In this document: piece after piece, positions 55,284 to 63,666 of the stretch
Layout: each line of letters begins with the position of its first letter
Numbering within the stretch: the first letter of the stretch is position 1
Origin: Streptomyces albus subsp. albus
GTDB taxonomy: Bacteria > Actinomycetota > Actinomycetes > Streptomycetales > Streptomycetaceae
DNA: 64,000 bases
NCBI RefSeq assembly: GCF_000719865.1
Contig: NZ_JOID01000004.1
Coordinates: forward strand, 186,001-250,000
Reading direction: 5' to 3'
Translations under genes and position numbers: made by a program
The notes under the pieces: model-generated
Told to the model about the DNA's origin: nothing
Database searches by the model: none
What the model saw: only the letters and a program-made list of their open reading frames with translations

Positions 55284-56696
55284 ATGCGCGTGACGATGAT
55301 CCTCCCGGCTCTGACCGAAGCGACCAGCCCGCTCTTCCGGCCCGTGAAGTACTCGCTCTTCCCGCCGCTCGGGCTGGCGACCCTCGCCGGATACCTCGGC
55401 CCGGACGACGAGGTGACGCTGTACGACGAACACGTGGAGCGCATCCGCCTCGACGCGCTCGACACCCCCGACCTGCTCGTCCTCCAGCCGTACATCACCT
55501 CCGCGAGACGCAGCTACGAGATAGCCGACCACTTCCGGGCCCGCGGCGTCCACGTCGCCATGGGCGGTCTGCACGTGACGTCGCTCCCCGACGAGGCCGC
55601 CGCGCACGCCGACACCGTCTTCACCGGCCCGGGCGAGGACACCTGGCCGCAGTTCCTCCAGGACTTCCGCGACGGCGTCCCGGCGCGGCGCTACGACTCC
55701 GCCCGCCGGACCCTCGCCGGTCTGCCGCCCGTCCGCCGGGACCTCATCAAGCGGCACCTCTACCTCGTACCCAACTCCCTGGTCGTGTCGCGTGGTTGCC
55801 CGCACCACTGCGACTTCTGCTACAAGGACGCCTTCTTCGAGGGCGGGAAGTCCTTCTACACCCAGGCCGTGGACGACGCCCTCGCCGAGATCGAGCGGCT
55901 GCCCGGCCGGCATCTCTACTTCCTCGACGACCACCTCTTCGGCAACCGGCGCTTCGCGGAGGCCCTCTTCGACGGCATGGCCGGCATGAACCGGGTGTGG
56001 CAGGCGGCCGGGACGGTCACGTCGGTGCTGGATCCGGGGCTGCTGGAGAAGGCCGCCGGCGCGGGCCTGCGCAGCCTGTTCGTCGGCTTCGAGACCGTCA
56101 ACGGGGCGAACCTGGCGGAGCGGAGGAAGGACCAGAACATCGGCCGCGACTACGACGAGGCCGTCCGCCGCCTGCACGGCGCGGGCGTCATGGTCAACGC
56201 CAGCTTCGTCTTCGGGCTCGACCAGGACGGGCCCGACGTCTTCGACCGGACGGTGGAGTGGGCCGTCGGGCAGGGCATCGAGACGGCCACGTTCCACATC
56301 ATGACGCCGTACCCGTCGACCGGGCTGTGGAAGCAACTGGAGGCCGAGGACCGGATCGTCCACCGCGACTGGGACCTCTACGACACCCGCCACGTCGTGT
56401 ACCGGCCCCGCAATATGACGGCCCGGCAGCTGGAGGACGGCTACTGGCGGGCCTACCGCGACTTCTACCGCTGGCCGAACATCTGGCGGGGCGCGGCCGC
56501 CCAGCCCGGCGGCCACGAGCGGCTCCGGCATCTCGCCTACGCGGGCGGCTGGAAGAAGTTCGAGCCCGTCTGGGATGCGCTGATCCGCTCCCGCCGCGTG
56601 GTCCGCGCCCTCCCCCTGCTGGAACACACCCTCGCCGCCTTCCAGGGCCCGGTCGCCCGCACGCGCGGGGCGAGGACGCCCGAAACGACGCCGTAG
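55284..56696 (+). CDS. B12-binding-type radical SAM protein
   Basis: 470 aa. The N-terminal half is a Rossmann-like B12-binding fold (MRVTMILPALTEATSPLFRP, then LGLATLAGYLGPDDEVTLYD). The radical SAM cluster motif CPHHCDFC (CxxxCxxC; GCPHHCDFCYKD) follows at about residue 172, and LLEKAAGAGLRSLFVGFETV lies in the barrel. Such enzymes catalyse methylations, ring changes or other radical reactions on natural products, lipids or hopanoids. None of the neighbouring genes points to a pathway, so the substrate is open. ATG 55284 has no good Shine-Dalgarno, consistent with a leaderless or weakly translated message. Confidence 0.83.
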   Translation: MRVTMILPALTEATSPLFRPVKYSLFPPLGLATLAGYLGPDDEVTLYDEHVERIRLDALDTPDLLVLQPYITSARRSYEIADHFRARGVHVAMGGLHVTSLPDEAAAHADTVFTGPGEDTWPQFLQDFRDGVPARRYDSARRTLAGLPPVRRDLIKRHLYLVPNSLVVSRGCPHHCDFCYKDAFFEGGKSFYTQAVDDALAEIERLPGRHLYFLDDHLFGNRRFAEALFDGMAGMNRVWQAAGTVTSVLDPGLLEKAAGAGLRSLFVGFETVNGANLAERRKDQNIGRDYDEAVRRLHGAGVMVNASFVFGLDQDGPDVFDRTVEWAVGQGIETATFHIMTPYPSTGLWKQLEAEDRIVHRDWDLYDTRHVVYRPRNMTARQLEDGYWRAYRDFYRWPNIWRGAAAQPGGHERLRHLAYAGGWKKFEPVWDALIRSRRVVRALPLLEHTLAAFQGPVARTRGARTPETTP

Positions 56697-56813
56697 AGGT
56701 CGCCACCGAGACGGAGGCGGCGCCCGCACCCGGCGCACCGCACCACGGCGGTGCGCCGGGCACGGCCCGGACCGGCCGGACCGGCCGGACCAGCCGGGTC
56801 GGCCGGCGCCGGC

Positions 56814-57614
56814 TCAGCCGCCGGCGGCCTCTCCCGGACCCGGCACGTTCCGGAAGCGGAACGGCTCCGGTTCGCGGCCGGGCTGGATGAACCAGCACTC
56901 CCCGGTGGCGTCGCCGGTGAGGATGCGCAGCACCGTGTCGGCCACGACCTGCGCCGGGATGATCGGCAGCTGCTGCGAGGAGAGCATGTCGCGGATCGGG
57001 TCGATGATCCGCGACTCCGCGAAGCCCGGGCAGATGGCGTTGAAGCGGACGCCCTCCGGCGCCAGGGCCGGGCCCAGCGAACGCGCCAGGCCCACCACGG
57101 CGTGCTTGTTGGCCGCGTACAGCGGGTCGAACGGCACCGCCGTCAGACCCGCCAGGGAGGCGGTCGCCACGATCGACCCGCCGCCGCGGGCCCGCAGCGC
57201 CGGCAGCACCGCGTGCGCGCCGTAGACGACGCCGTCGAGGTTGGCGCCCATCGCCCGCCGGTACCGGACCGGGTCGAAGTCGTCACCGATGCCGCAGCCC
57301 GTCGCCACACCCGCGTTCAGGAAGGCGATGTCGACACCGCCGCAGCGCTCCACGGCGAAGTCCACCAGGGCGCGGTTGGCGTCCAGGTCCGAGACGTCGC
57401 AGCTGCGGAAGTGGCCGCCGACGAGCCGGGCCACCTCCTCGCCGCCCGCCGCGTCCAGGTCGGCGACGACCACCTCGGCGCCCGCCTCCGCCAGCGTCAG
57501 CGCGGTGGCGCGGCCCAGGCCGGACGCGCCTCCGGTGACGATGGCGACCTTGCCGCTCAGCGGCTTCCCCGGCCGCCCCTCCGCCCGGCCGCCCCCGGCC
57601 CCCGCGGCCGTCAC
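56814..57614 (-). CDS. Short-chain dehydrogenase/reductase (SDR), operon gene 2
   Basis: 266 aa. Signature motifs are TGGASGLG (cofactor), NAG (FLNAGVATG), Ser in ATASLAGL and YAANK. The C-terminus is extended and ends ECWFIQPGREPEPFRFRNVP. The GTG start overlaps the stop of the upstream oxidoreductase by 4 nt (GTGA), so the two are translated together and probably act on related carbonyl substrates. The specific reaction is unknown. Confidence 0.87.
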   Translation of the reverse strand: MTAAGAGGGRAEGRPGKPLSGKVAIVTGGASGLGRATALTLAEAGAEVVVADLDAAGGEEVARLVGGHFRSCDVSDLDANRALVDFAVERCGGVDIAFLNAGVATGCGIGDDFDPVRYRRAMGANLDGVVYGAHAVLPALRARGGGSIVATASLAGLTAVPFDPLYAANKHAVVGLARSLGPALAPEGVRFNAICPGFAESRIIDPIRDMLSSQQLPIIPAQVVADTVLRILTGDATGECWFIQPGREPEPFRFRNVPGPGEAAGG

Positions 57615-58618
57615 GCCAGCTCCAGCACGAGCTTGCCGACGTTCTCCCCGCGGAACAGCATCTGCAGCGTCTCCGGGAAGTCGTCCACGGTGCCCTTGAC
57701 CACGTGCTCCTTCACCTTCAGCCGGCCCTCGCCGATCCAGCCGGCGATGTCCCGCGCGGCCTCCGCGTAGCGCTTGGCGTAGTCGAAGACGACGAAGCCC
57801 TCCATGCGCGCCCGGCGCACGAGCAGCGTGAGGTAGTTCGAGGGGCCGCTCACCGCCGTCTCGTTGTTGTACTGGCTGATGGCGCCGCAGATCACCACGC
57901 GCGCGTGCATCGCCAGCCGGGTGAGCGCCGCGTCGAGGATCTCGCCGCCGACGTTGTCGAAGTAGACGTCGATGCCGTCCGGCGTCTGCTCGCGCAGGGC
58001 CCGCTTCACGTCCCCGGCGCGGTAGTCGATCGCCGCGTCGAACCCGAGCTCGTCGGTCAGCAGGGCGCACTTCTCCGCGCCGCCCGCGATGCCGACGACC
58101 CGGCAGCCCTTCACCTTGGCGATCTGGCCCACGATGGAGCCGACCGCGCCCGCCGCGCCGGAGACCACGACGGTCTCGCCCTCCTTGAGGGCGCCGACGT
58201 CCAGCAGGCCGAAGTAGGCGGTCATGCCGGGCATGCCCAGCGCGCCCAGGTAGGTCGAGGCCGGCGCGAGAGCGGTGTCGATCTTCAGGGCGCCCTTGCC
58301 GTCGGAGACGACGTGCTCCTGGACGCCGAAGGTGCCGACGACGTGGTCGCCGGGCTGGTAGCCGGGGTGGTTCGAGGCGGTCACCTCGATCACCGAGCCC
58401 GCCCGCATCACCTCGCCGAGGCCGACGGGCGGCAGATAGGAGGGCCGGTCGTCCAGCCAGCCGCGCATCGCGGGGTCCAGCGAGATGAAGCGGGTCCGCC
58501 CGGCGAACTGGCCCTCCCCGGGCTCCTCGACGGGCGCCGTGGCGTGCTCCCAGTCCCCGGGCTTGACCTCGCCGACGGGACGGGCTGCCAGGCGGATCTG
58601 GCGGTTGGTCGCTGACAT
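57611..58618 (-). CDS. NADP-dependent oxidoreductase (MDR, prostaglandin-reductase/CurA-like), operon gene 1
   Basis: 335 aa. It is a zinc-free medium-chain reductase: the N-terminus has RTRFISLDPAMRGWLDDRPS, the cofactor motif is SGAAGAVGSIVGQIAKVKG, and YFDNVGGEILDAAL and ISQYNNE are typical of the leukotriene B4/CurA/YncB group that reduces alpha,beta-unsaturated ketones with NADPH. It leads a two-gene operon with the SDR. ATG 58618 is preceded by AGGAGG. A TetR-like dyad lies about 36 bp upstream. Confidence 0.88.
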   Translation of the reverse strand: MSATNRQIRLAARPVGEVKPGDWEHATAPVEEPGEGQFAGRTRFISLDPAMRGWLDDRPSYLPPVGLGEVMRAGSVIEVTASNHPGYQPGDHVVGTFGVQEHVVSDGKGALKIDTALAPASTYLGALGMPGMTAYFGLLDVGALKEGETVVVSGAAGAVGSIVGQIAKVKGCRVVGIAGGAEKCALLTDELGFDAAIDYRAGDVKRALREQTPDGIDVYFDNVGGEILDAALTRLAMHARVVICGAISQYNNETAVSGPSNYLTLLVRRARMEGFVVFDYAKRYAEAARDIAGWIGEGRLKVKEHVVKGTVDDFPETLQMLFRGENVGKLVLELA

Positions 58619-58652
58619 GAAGCCTCCTGTTGAGTGCCGCGCAACCAGCACC

Positions 58653-58666
58653 ATACCGACCGGTAC
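58653..58666. promoter_or_regulatory. TetR-like operator upstream of the oxidoreductase-SDR operon
   Basis: TACCG-AC-CGGTA within ATACCGACCGGTAC is a near-palindrome of the type seen at TetR-regulated oxidoreductase promoters in Streptomyces. No TetR gene lies in the window next to it. Confidence 0.5.
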
Positions 58667-58786
58667 GTACGATGCGGTGTGTGCCGTGCGCCACACGGTA
58701 TGCCGACGCCCCCGCCCGCCGGGACGGCGGACGGGGGCGAGGGTGGAGGGAGGGGAGGGGAGCGGCGGGCGCGCCGCCCGCGCGGC

Positions 58787-60232
58787 TCAGGCCGCCGGGG
58801 CCGGGTAGGTCGGGTACTCCACCCCGGAGACGTACTGGACGACGCGGACGACCTGGCAGGAGTAGCCGAACTCGTTGTCGTACCAGAGGTAGAGGATGGC
58901 GTTGTCGCCCTCGACCTTGGTGGCGCCGGCGTCGACGATCGAGGCGTGGCGCGAGCCGATGAAGTCGTTCGAGACCGCGTCGGGGGCGCTCGTGAAGTCG
59001 ATCTGGCGCTTGAGCGGCGAGGTCAGCGACACCTCGCGCAGGTGGTCGAGGACCTCCTGGCGGGTGGTCTCGCGGGCGAGCTGCAGATTCAGGATCGCGA
59101 TCGAGACGTCCGGCACCGGGACGCGGATCGAGCTGCCGGTGATCTTCGCCTGGAGGTCCGGCAGCGCCTTGGCGACGGCGGAGGCGGCACCGGTCTCGGT
59201 GATCACCATGTTGAGCGGCGCCGAGCGGCCGCGGCGGTCCGACTTGTGGTAATTGTCCAGCAGATTCTGGTCGTTGGTGAACGAGTGGACCGTCTCCACG
59301 TGGCCGCGCAGCACGCCGTACTCGTCCGCCATCGCCTTCAGCGGCGGGACGATCGCGTTGGTGGTGCAGGAGGCGCAGGACAGGATCTGCTCGTCCGGCT
59401 TGATCGTGTCGTGGTTGACGCCGTGGACGATGTTGGGCACGTCGCCCTTGCCGGGGGCCGTCAGGACGACCTTGTCGATACCGGGGCGCAGGTGCTTCGA
59501 CAGGCCCTCGCGGTCGCGCCAGCGGCCGGTGTTGTCGATGAGGATGGCGTCCTTGATGCCGTACGCCGTGTAGTCGATCGCCGTCGGGTCGTCGGAGTAG
59601 ATGACCTTGATCTCGTTGCCGTTGGCGACGATCGTGCTGTTCGCCTCGTCGACGGTGATCGTGCCCTGGAACTGGCCGTGGATGGAGTCGCGGCGCAGCA
59701 GCGAGGCGCGCTTGACGAGGTCCTGGCCGCCGCCGTTGCGGACGACGATGGCGCGCAGCCGCAGCCCGTTGCCGGAACCGGCCTTCTCGATGAGCAGACG
59801 GGCGACGAGGCGGCCGATGCGGCCGAACCCGTAGAGGACGACATCGCGGGGCTCGCGGCGCTCGATCTTGTTCGCGCCCGCGGCCCCGGCGACGGCCTGG
59901 GCGGTGAACTCCTCCACCGACAGGCCGCGGTCGTCCGCCTTGTACGTGGCGGCGAGCATGCCGATGTCGATCTGGGACGGGCCGAGGTCGAGCGTGGTCA
60001 GCGTCCGCAGGAACGGCATCGTCTCGGTGACCGAGAGTTCCGCGCCGGCGATCTGGCGGGCGAAGCGGTGGGTCTTGAGGATGCTCACCACCGACTTGTT
60101 CACCAGGGAGCGGCTGTGCAGCAGGACCGTGACGTCCCGCTCCCGGTGCAACTTCCCGATCATCGGGATCATCGATTCCGCGATCTCTTCGCGGTTTTTC
60201 CAGTTGGTGAACGAGTCCACGGTCGCAGTCAC
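58787..60232 (-). CDS. gap: Glyceraldehyde-3-phosphate dehydrogenase, long form
   Basis: 481 aa, about 140 residues longer than the classical enzyme because of an N-terminal helical extension (MTATVDSFTNWKNREEIAES and on). The NAD(P)-binding motif is YGFGRIGRLVARLL, the catalytic Cys is in SCASCTTNAIVPPLK, and HSFTNDQNLLDNYHKSDRRG is the substrate loop. It oxidises glyceraldehyde 3-phosphate to 1,3-bisphosphoglycerate or runs the reverse in gluconeogenesis. Streptomyces carry such long-form paralogues besides the glycolytic gap1. The GTG start at 60232 follows GAAAG and is overlapped by a three-codon ATG-GAC-CAG-TGA frame. Confidence 0.9.
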   Translation of the reverse strand: MTATVDSFTNWKNREEIAESMIPMIGKLHRERDVTVLLHSRSLVNKSVVSILKTHRFARQIAGAELSVTETMPFLRTLTTLDLGPSQIDIGMLAATYKADDRGLSVEEFTAQAVAGAAGANKIERREPRDVVLYGFGRIGRLVARLLIEKAGSGNGLRLRAIVVRNGGGQDLVKRASLLRRDSIHGQFQGTITVDEANSTIVANGNEIKVIYSDDPTAIDYTAYGIKDAILIDNTGRWRDREGLSKHLRPGIDKVVLTAPGKGDVPNIVHGVNHDTIKPDEQILSCASCTTNAIVPPLKAMADEYGVLRGHVETVHSFTNDQNLLDNYHKSDRRGRSAPLNMVITETGAASAVAKALPDLQAKITGSSIRVPVPDVSIAILNLQLARETTRQEVLDHLREVSLTSPLKRQIDFTSAPDAVSNDFIGSRHASIVDAGATKVEGDNAILYLWYDNEFGYSCQVVRVVQYVSGVEYPTYPAPAA

Positions 60233-60540
60233 TGGTCCATCTTTCGAGCTAGGCGGTGCTCATATGCTAACCGGCTGCTCGTTCGACCCTGCGGGCGGTA
60301 TGCCTGGTCGGACGGGGTGTGAGCGGGGCCACTGCGGGGCGGGGCGGGGGAGAGGAGGGGAGGGAGCGCCGCTCGGGGTGAAGAGGCCCGGGGCGGCCGG
60401 GAGTTGTACCGGCGCCCTTCGCGATGGCAGGTGCGGAGCTCGGCGCCGCGGTCCTCCGCGACGGCGGGTCCCGGGAGAGCGCCGGGGGGGAGGGGGAGGG
60501 GAGGGCGGAGGGGAGGGCGGTACGGCCGGTCCGCCCGCTC
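60233..60540. other. Intergenic, 308 bp, upstream of gap
   Basis: AT content rises at 60243-60290 (GCTCATATGCTAACC), the likely gap promoter zone. The remainder is low-complexity GC sequence (GGGGAGGG-type purine runs near 60345-60370 and 60480-60520). No gene seen. Confidence 0.4.
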
Positions 60541-61365
60541 CTACTCGGGGCGCGCGGTGGCGTGATCCCCGTCCGGGGACGGGTCCCGGTCCCGGTCCCG
60601 GCCGCCGCCGAGGGCCTCGTCGCCGTCCCGGTCGCCGCCGGCAGGCGCACCGTCGCCGTCGGCGGACTCACCGGCGGACGCATCGCCATCGCCGCCGCTG
60701 CCGTCGCCGTCCTGCCGCCCGTTCCGGCCCCGCCTCCGGTGACGCACGACGAGGTGGACCACGAGAGCCACCACCGCGGCGCCCAGCACGATCTTGGAGG
60801 AGAGGCCGACATACGTCTCCACCACATGCCAGCGGTCCCCGAGCCAGTAACCCGCCATGATCAGGGCCGAGTTCCACAGCAGGCTGCCCAGGGCGGTCAG
60901 CAGGACGAACGTCCGGAAGGGCATGCGCTCGACACCGGCCGGTACGGAGACCAGGCTGCGGAAGACCGGCACCATCCGGCCCAGGAAGACCGCCTTCGTG
61001 CCGTGCCGGGCGAACCACGCCTCCGTGCGCTCGAGATCCGCGGGCTTCAGCAGCGGAACCCGCACCCACAGCCTGTGCAGACGCTCACGGCCGAGCCACG
61101 TCCCGGCCCAGTACAGAAGCACCGCGCCCGCCACCGAACCGAACGTCGTCCAGAAGATCGCCGAGGGCAGCCCGAGCACGCCCCGCCCGGCCGCGAAGCC
61201 GGTGAGGGGCAGCACGACCTCGCTGGGCAGCGGTGGGAAGAGGTTCTCCAGGGCGATCGCCAGACCGGCCCCCGGCCCGCCCATCGTCTCGACGAGATCC
61301 GTGGCCCAGCCCGCGAGGCCGCCGGGGGACTGCTGCGCCTGGGCCGAGGCGGTCATGCCGTGCAT
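60541..61365 (-). CDS. DedA-family membrane protein
   Basis: 274 aa. The DedA/SNARE-associated core is clear: ENLFPPLPSEVVLPLTGFAA, YWAGTWLGRERL, FLGRMVPVFRSLVSVPAGVE and PFRTFVLLTALGSLLWNSAL. DedA proteins are membrane-embedded lipid-carrier or undecaprenyl-phosphate flippase-related transporters needed for envelope homeostasis. The last ~60 residues are a charged Gly/Asp/Arg tail with no fold. ATG 61365 has GGGAG 7 nt ahead; ATG 61356 is less likely. Confidence 0.87.
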   Translation of the reverse strand: MHGMTASAQAQQSPGGLAGWATDLVETMGGPGAGLAIALENLFPPLPSEVVLPLTGFAAGRGVLGLPSAIFWTTFGSVAGAVLLYWAGTWLGRERLHRLWVRVPLLKPADLERTEAWFARHGTKAVFLGRMVPVFRSLVSVPAGVERMPFRTFVLLTALGSLLWNSALIMAGYWLGDRWHVVETYVGLSSKIVLGAAVVALVVHLVVRHRRRGRNGRQDGDGSGGDGDASAGESADGDGAPAGGDRDGDEALGGGRDRDRDPSPDGDHATARPE

Positions 61366-61734
61366 ACGTGGTCTCCCGTCATCGGCCCGGCCGCGGCGGC
61401 TCGGGCCCGTCCCCTCGACTTGAGGTCTCCCGCGGCGAGGCCCCCCTCGCCGGGCCCCGGCGCGGACCGGCGCCCCATGGAGGGGGCGCCCGGGTGCGGT
61501 CGTGCGCCGGGGGTCCGCCGGCCACGCGGTCCGTCGGCCCGCGCGGGCCGGCCGGCGACCTGTCCGGTATGGGCTGGTCGATGGCCCATGGGGCGACTTC
61601 TTGCCCGTCCGGGGTTTCCGAAACCGCTGGCCACCGGAACACCACCCCCACCCCCACCCGGGCCCGCCCTGTGCGTGCCGACGGCGAGAACCGGAGCTCT
61701 CCCGCGGATCACTCGGCGGAGGTCCGGTCCCCGG
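61366..61734. other. Intergenic, 369 bp, no gene recognised
   Basis: Between the ArsR-type gene end and the DedA start, both on the minus strand. GC-rich with C-runs near 61650. A dyad TGGGC/GCCCA around 61570-61590 is possibly regulatory. Confidence 0.35.
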
Positions 61735-62739
61735 TCACTCCACCGGGCCCGCGGCGCGCAGCAAGGACGCCCCCGCCGGGGTGAGGGTGTGCAGCACGGT
61801 CGGGCCGTTCCGGATGGTGGTGATGAGGCCCGCGTCACGCAGCACGGTGGCGTGTCTGCTGGCGGAGGACGCCGAGACTCCGGCGGCACGGGCGATCTCG
61901 CAGGTCGTGGCACCGGCCGACGCGGCGCGCAGGGCGACCGCCCGGGCGCGCCCGAGCAGGGTGACCAAGGACTTCCCGGGGGCGTCGACGCCCTGCGGGG
62001 CATCCGGAGGGCTCGGCTCGTGGAGGAGCGAGTACCAGAGCACGGGCGGCATCTCCGGGTCGGCGTAGGCGACCGGCTCACCCCAGTTGAAGTACGAAGG
62101 GACGAGCGTGAGCCCACGTCCGTTCAGATACAGGTCCCGGTCCTCGACCTGCCTGGGATAGGCGGCCTCCAGGACCGGAGGGCGCCAGCGCAGCATCGGC
62201 CCGAGTCCCGAGAGCATGCCCTCGACCCCGCCGTCCAGAAGCCCGCGGGCGCGCGCCGCTCGCTCCGCCTCGATCCGGGCCTGTGCCCGTTCCTCGTACG
62301 GGGCGATCACCGCGTCGTGGTACGTCCGCAGCATCCCCACGAACTCCTTGCGCACCTCCAGCCGGGCCAGCTGCCCGGCCCACGCGGGCGCTCCGACGGT
62401 GCGGTCGAGGATGGTCACTTCTTGCAGGACCCGCCGCGGAGGCGTGGCCAGAATTGCCTCCAGTCCGGCGCCCAGATCACCCACCGCGTCAGCGGGCGTC
62501 AGAAAGTCCGGAAAATAGGCGGCCCTTGGATACAAGGGCTGGAAGACGCTCCGCAGGACACGCCCCAGCCCCCTCTCCCGCGTCTGCTGCCTGGCCATGC
62601 GGTACCACCCCGCGTAGGCCCACCGTCCGCTGCGCGACTGCAACCGGTGCAGACTCGCGGCGACTTCCCAGAGCGGATCAGGCGCGGCGGCGATCCTGGT
62701 TCTCGCCAGATCCGTATCGCTGAAATGAATGCGGAGCAT
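61735..62739 (-). CDS. ArsR-family transcriptional regulator with long N-terminal domain
   Basis: 334 aa. The C-terminal winged helix is CEIARAAGVSASSASRHATV followed by LRDAGLITTIRNGPTVLHTL, typical ArsR. The N-terminal ~230 residues begin MLRIHFSDTDLARTRIAAAP, a layout common in Streptomyces ArsR-like regulators (DUF5937-type sensor domain). No metal-binding Cys pattern is present, so it probably senses something other than a metal. ATG 62739 has GGGGA upstream and starts the recognisable domain; an in-frame start 54 bp further up (62793) is weaker. Confidence 0.87.
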   Translation of the reverse strand: MLRIHFSDTDLARTRIAAAPDPLWEVAASLHRLQSRSGRWAYAGWYRMARQQTRERGLGRVLRSVFQPLYPRAAYFPDFLTPADAVGDLGAGLEAILATPPRRVLQEVTILDRTVGAPAWAGQLARLEVRKEFVGMLRTYHDAVIAPYEERAQARIEAERAARARGLLDGGVEGMLSGLGPMLRWRPPVLEAAYPRQVEDRDLYLNGRGLTLVPSYFNWGEPVAYADPEMPPVLWYSLLHEPSPPDAPQGVDAPGKSLVTLLGRARAVALRAASAGATTCEIARAAGVSASSASRHATVLRDAGLITTIRNGPTVLHTLTPAGASLLRAAGPVE

Positions 62740-63321
62740 GTCGTCTCCCCGTTCGGCATGGCCGGCTGGGAGATCGTAGGTCGCGCAGATCAATACGCAA
62801 TAAACAGGGGCTCAACGGACATGGCGGGCCTGTCGGGTTCCGCCCGGGACGCGAAGGGTCGCGCCTCCGTTTGCGTGTCCGTCGCTGCCTGCCGGGCGCC
62901 CTGATCCCGGTGACGGGCCGCCCGCATCACCGCCCCGGTCAGGGCATCCACCTGCGGTCAGCAGCTTGAAGCGGCACGGCCTGTTCTTGCGCAAGAGACT
63001 GAAAACAGTTTCAGGTCAACTTGCCTGTTGCCGGGACGAGTTGTCGCTAAAAGCGTCTTTCGGCGGCTTATCGCCTGGCCCTGCGCGGCTCCAATCGGGC
63101 CGGTCGTGGCACGGCGTGCGGTGGTCGCGCGGTGCCGCACGCAAGCCCTTGTGGCTGTTCGGACCGCCATGACCTGCACGGCAAGAAGCCCTGCCCGTTC
63201 GTCGCGCGGTGGCCCGGGAAGCGCGATCGGCCTTGCGCAAGTGGCGAAATTTCTTTCAGACTCCATGCGTCACTCCTACGCTCGGGCTCGTTCCATTCGG
63301 CACGCTTGGAGGAGGGTCCTC
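62740..63321. other. Intergenic, 582 bp, no gene recognised
   Basis: Divergent between the ArsR gene and the secreted inhibitor-like gene. AT-richer patches at 62780-62815, 62990-63070 and 63240-63270 are likely promoter areas. I see no RNA gene or protein frame I can support. Confidence 0.45.
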
Positions 63322-63666
63322 ATGTTCACCCTGTCGCGCTCGATCGCCCGGGCCTCGGTTCCGGTGCTGCTCATCGTTGCCGCGGGGCTCGCGCAGCCCG
63401 GCGCCGCGTACGGCGTCACCGCCGGCGAGCCGGATGGGCCGGTGTCCGTGCCGGCTCCCGCCTGCGTCCAGTACGAGGCGAGCCGGCGCTACACCTTCGT
63501 CACCAACCACTGCGACACCTCCCAGCGGCTCACCGTCAGCTACCGCGACGGCGCCACCCCGCCCTGCCGGAGCGCCGCCCCCGGCGACACCGTGACCTTC
63601 CCCGGCCACGGCTTCGGTGGCGACGAGGTGCTGGGGGTCAACCTCTGCTCGTGCGAGGCCGGTTGA
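63322..63666 (+). CDS. Secreted tendamistat-like (alpha-amylase inhibitor family) protein
   Basis: 114 aa. A signal peptide (MFTLSRSIARASVPVLLIVA to about residue 31) precedes a small Cys-rich domain. Spacing of Cys48, Cys64, Cys82 and Cys109 (16, 18, 27) matches tendamistat (16, 18, 28), and PAPACV, the RY pair, SYRDG and APGDTVT align. The amylase-binding Trp-Arg-Tyr of tendamistat is replaced by Arg55-Arg56-Tyr57 at the exact same distance from the first Cys. A fifth Cys (111) sits near the end. GGAGGAGGG precedes the ATG. It is probably exported, but amylase inhibition is doubtful without the Trp. Confidence 0.7.
   Translation: MFTLSRSIARASVPVLLIVAAGLAQPGAAYGVTAGEPDGPVSVPAPACVQYEASRRYTFVTNHCDTSQRLTVSYRDGATPPCRSAAPGDTVTFPGHGFGGDEVLGVNLCSCEAG

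Noticed and set aside
55284..58618. A natural-product gene cluster around the radical SAM gene
   Set aside because: Only an SDR and an oxidoreductase lie nearby, on the other strand; there are no core biosynthetic, tailoring, transport or resistance genes.
58634..60322. 562-codon plus-strand frame opposite gap
   Set aside because: Antisense of a certain GAPDH gene, low-complexity Asp/Val/Arg composition and no ribosome-binding site.
60424..62904. 826-codon plus-strand frame
   Set aside because: It spans the antisense of the DedA and ArsR genes and an intergenic gap, with no recognisable domains.
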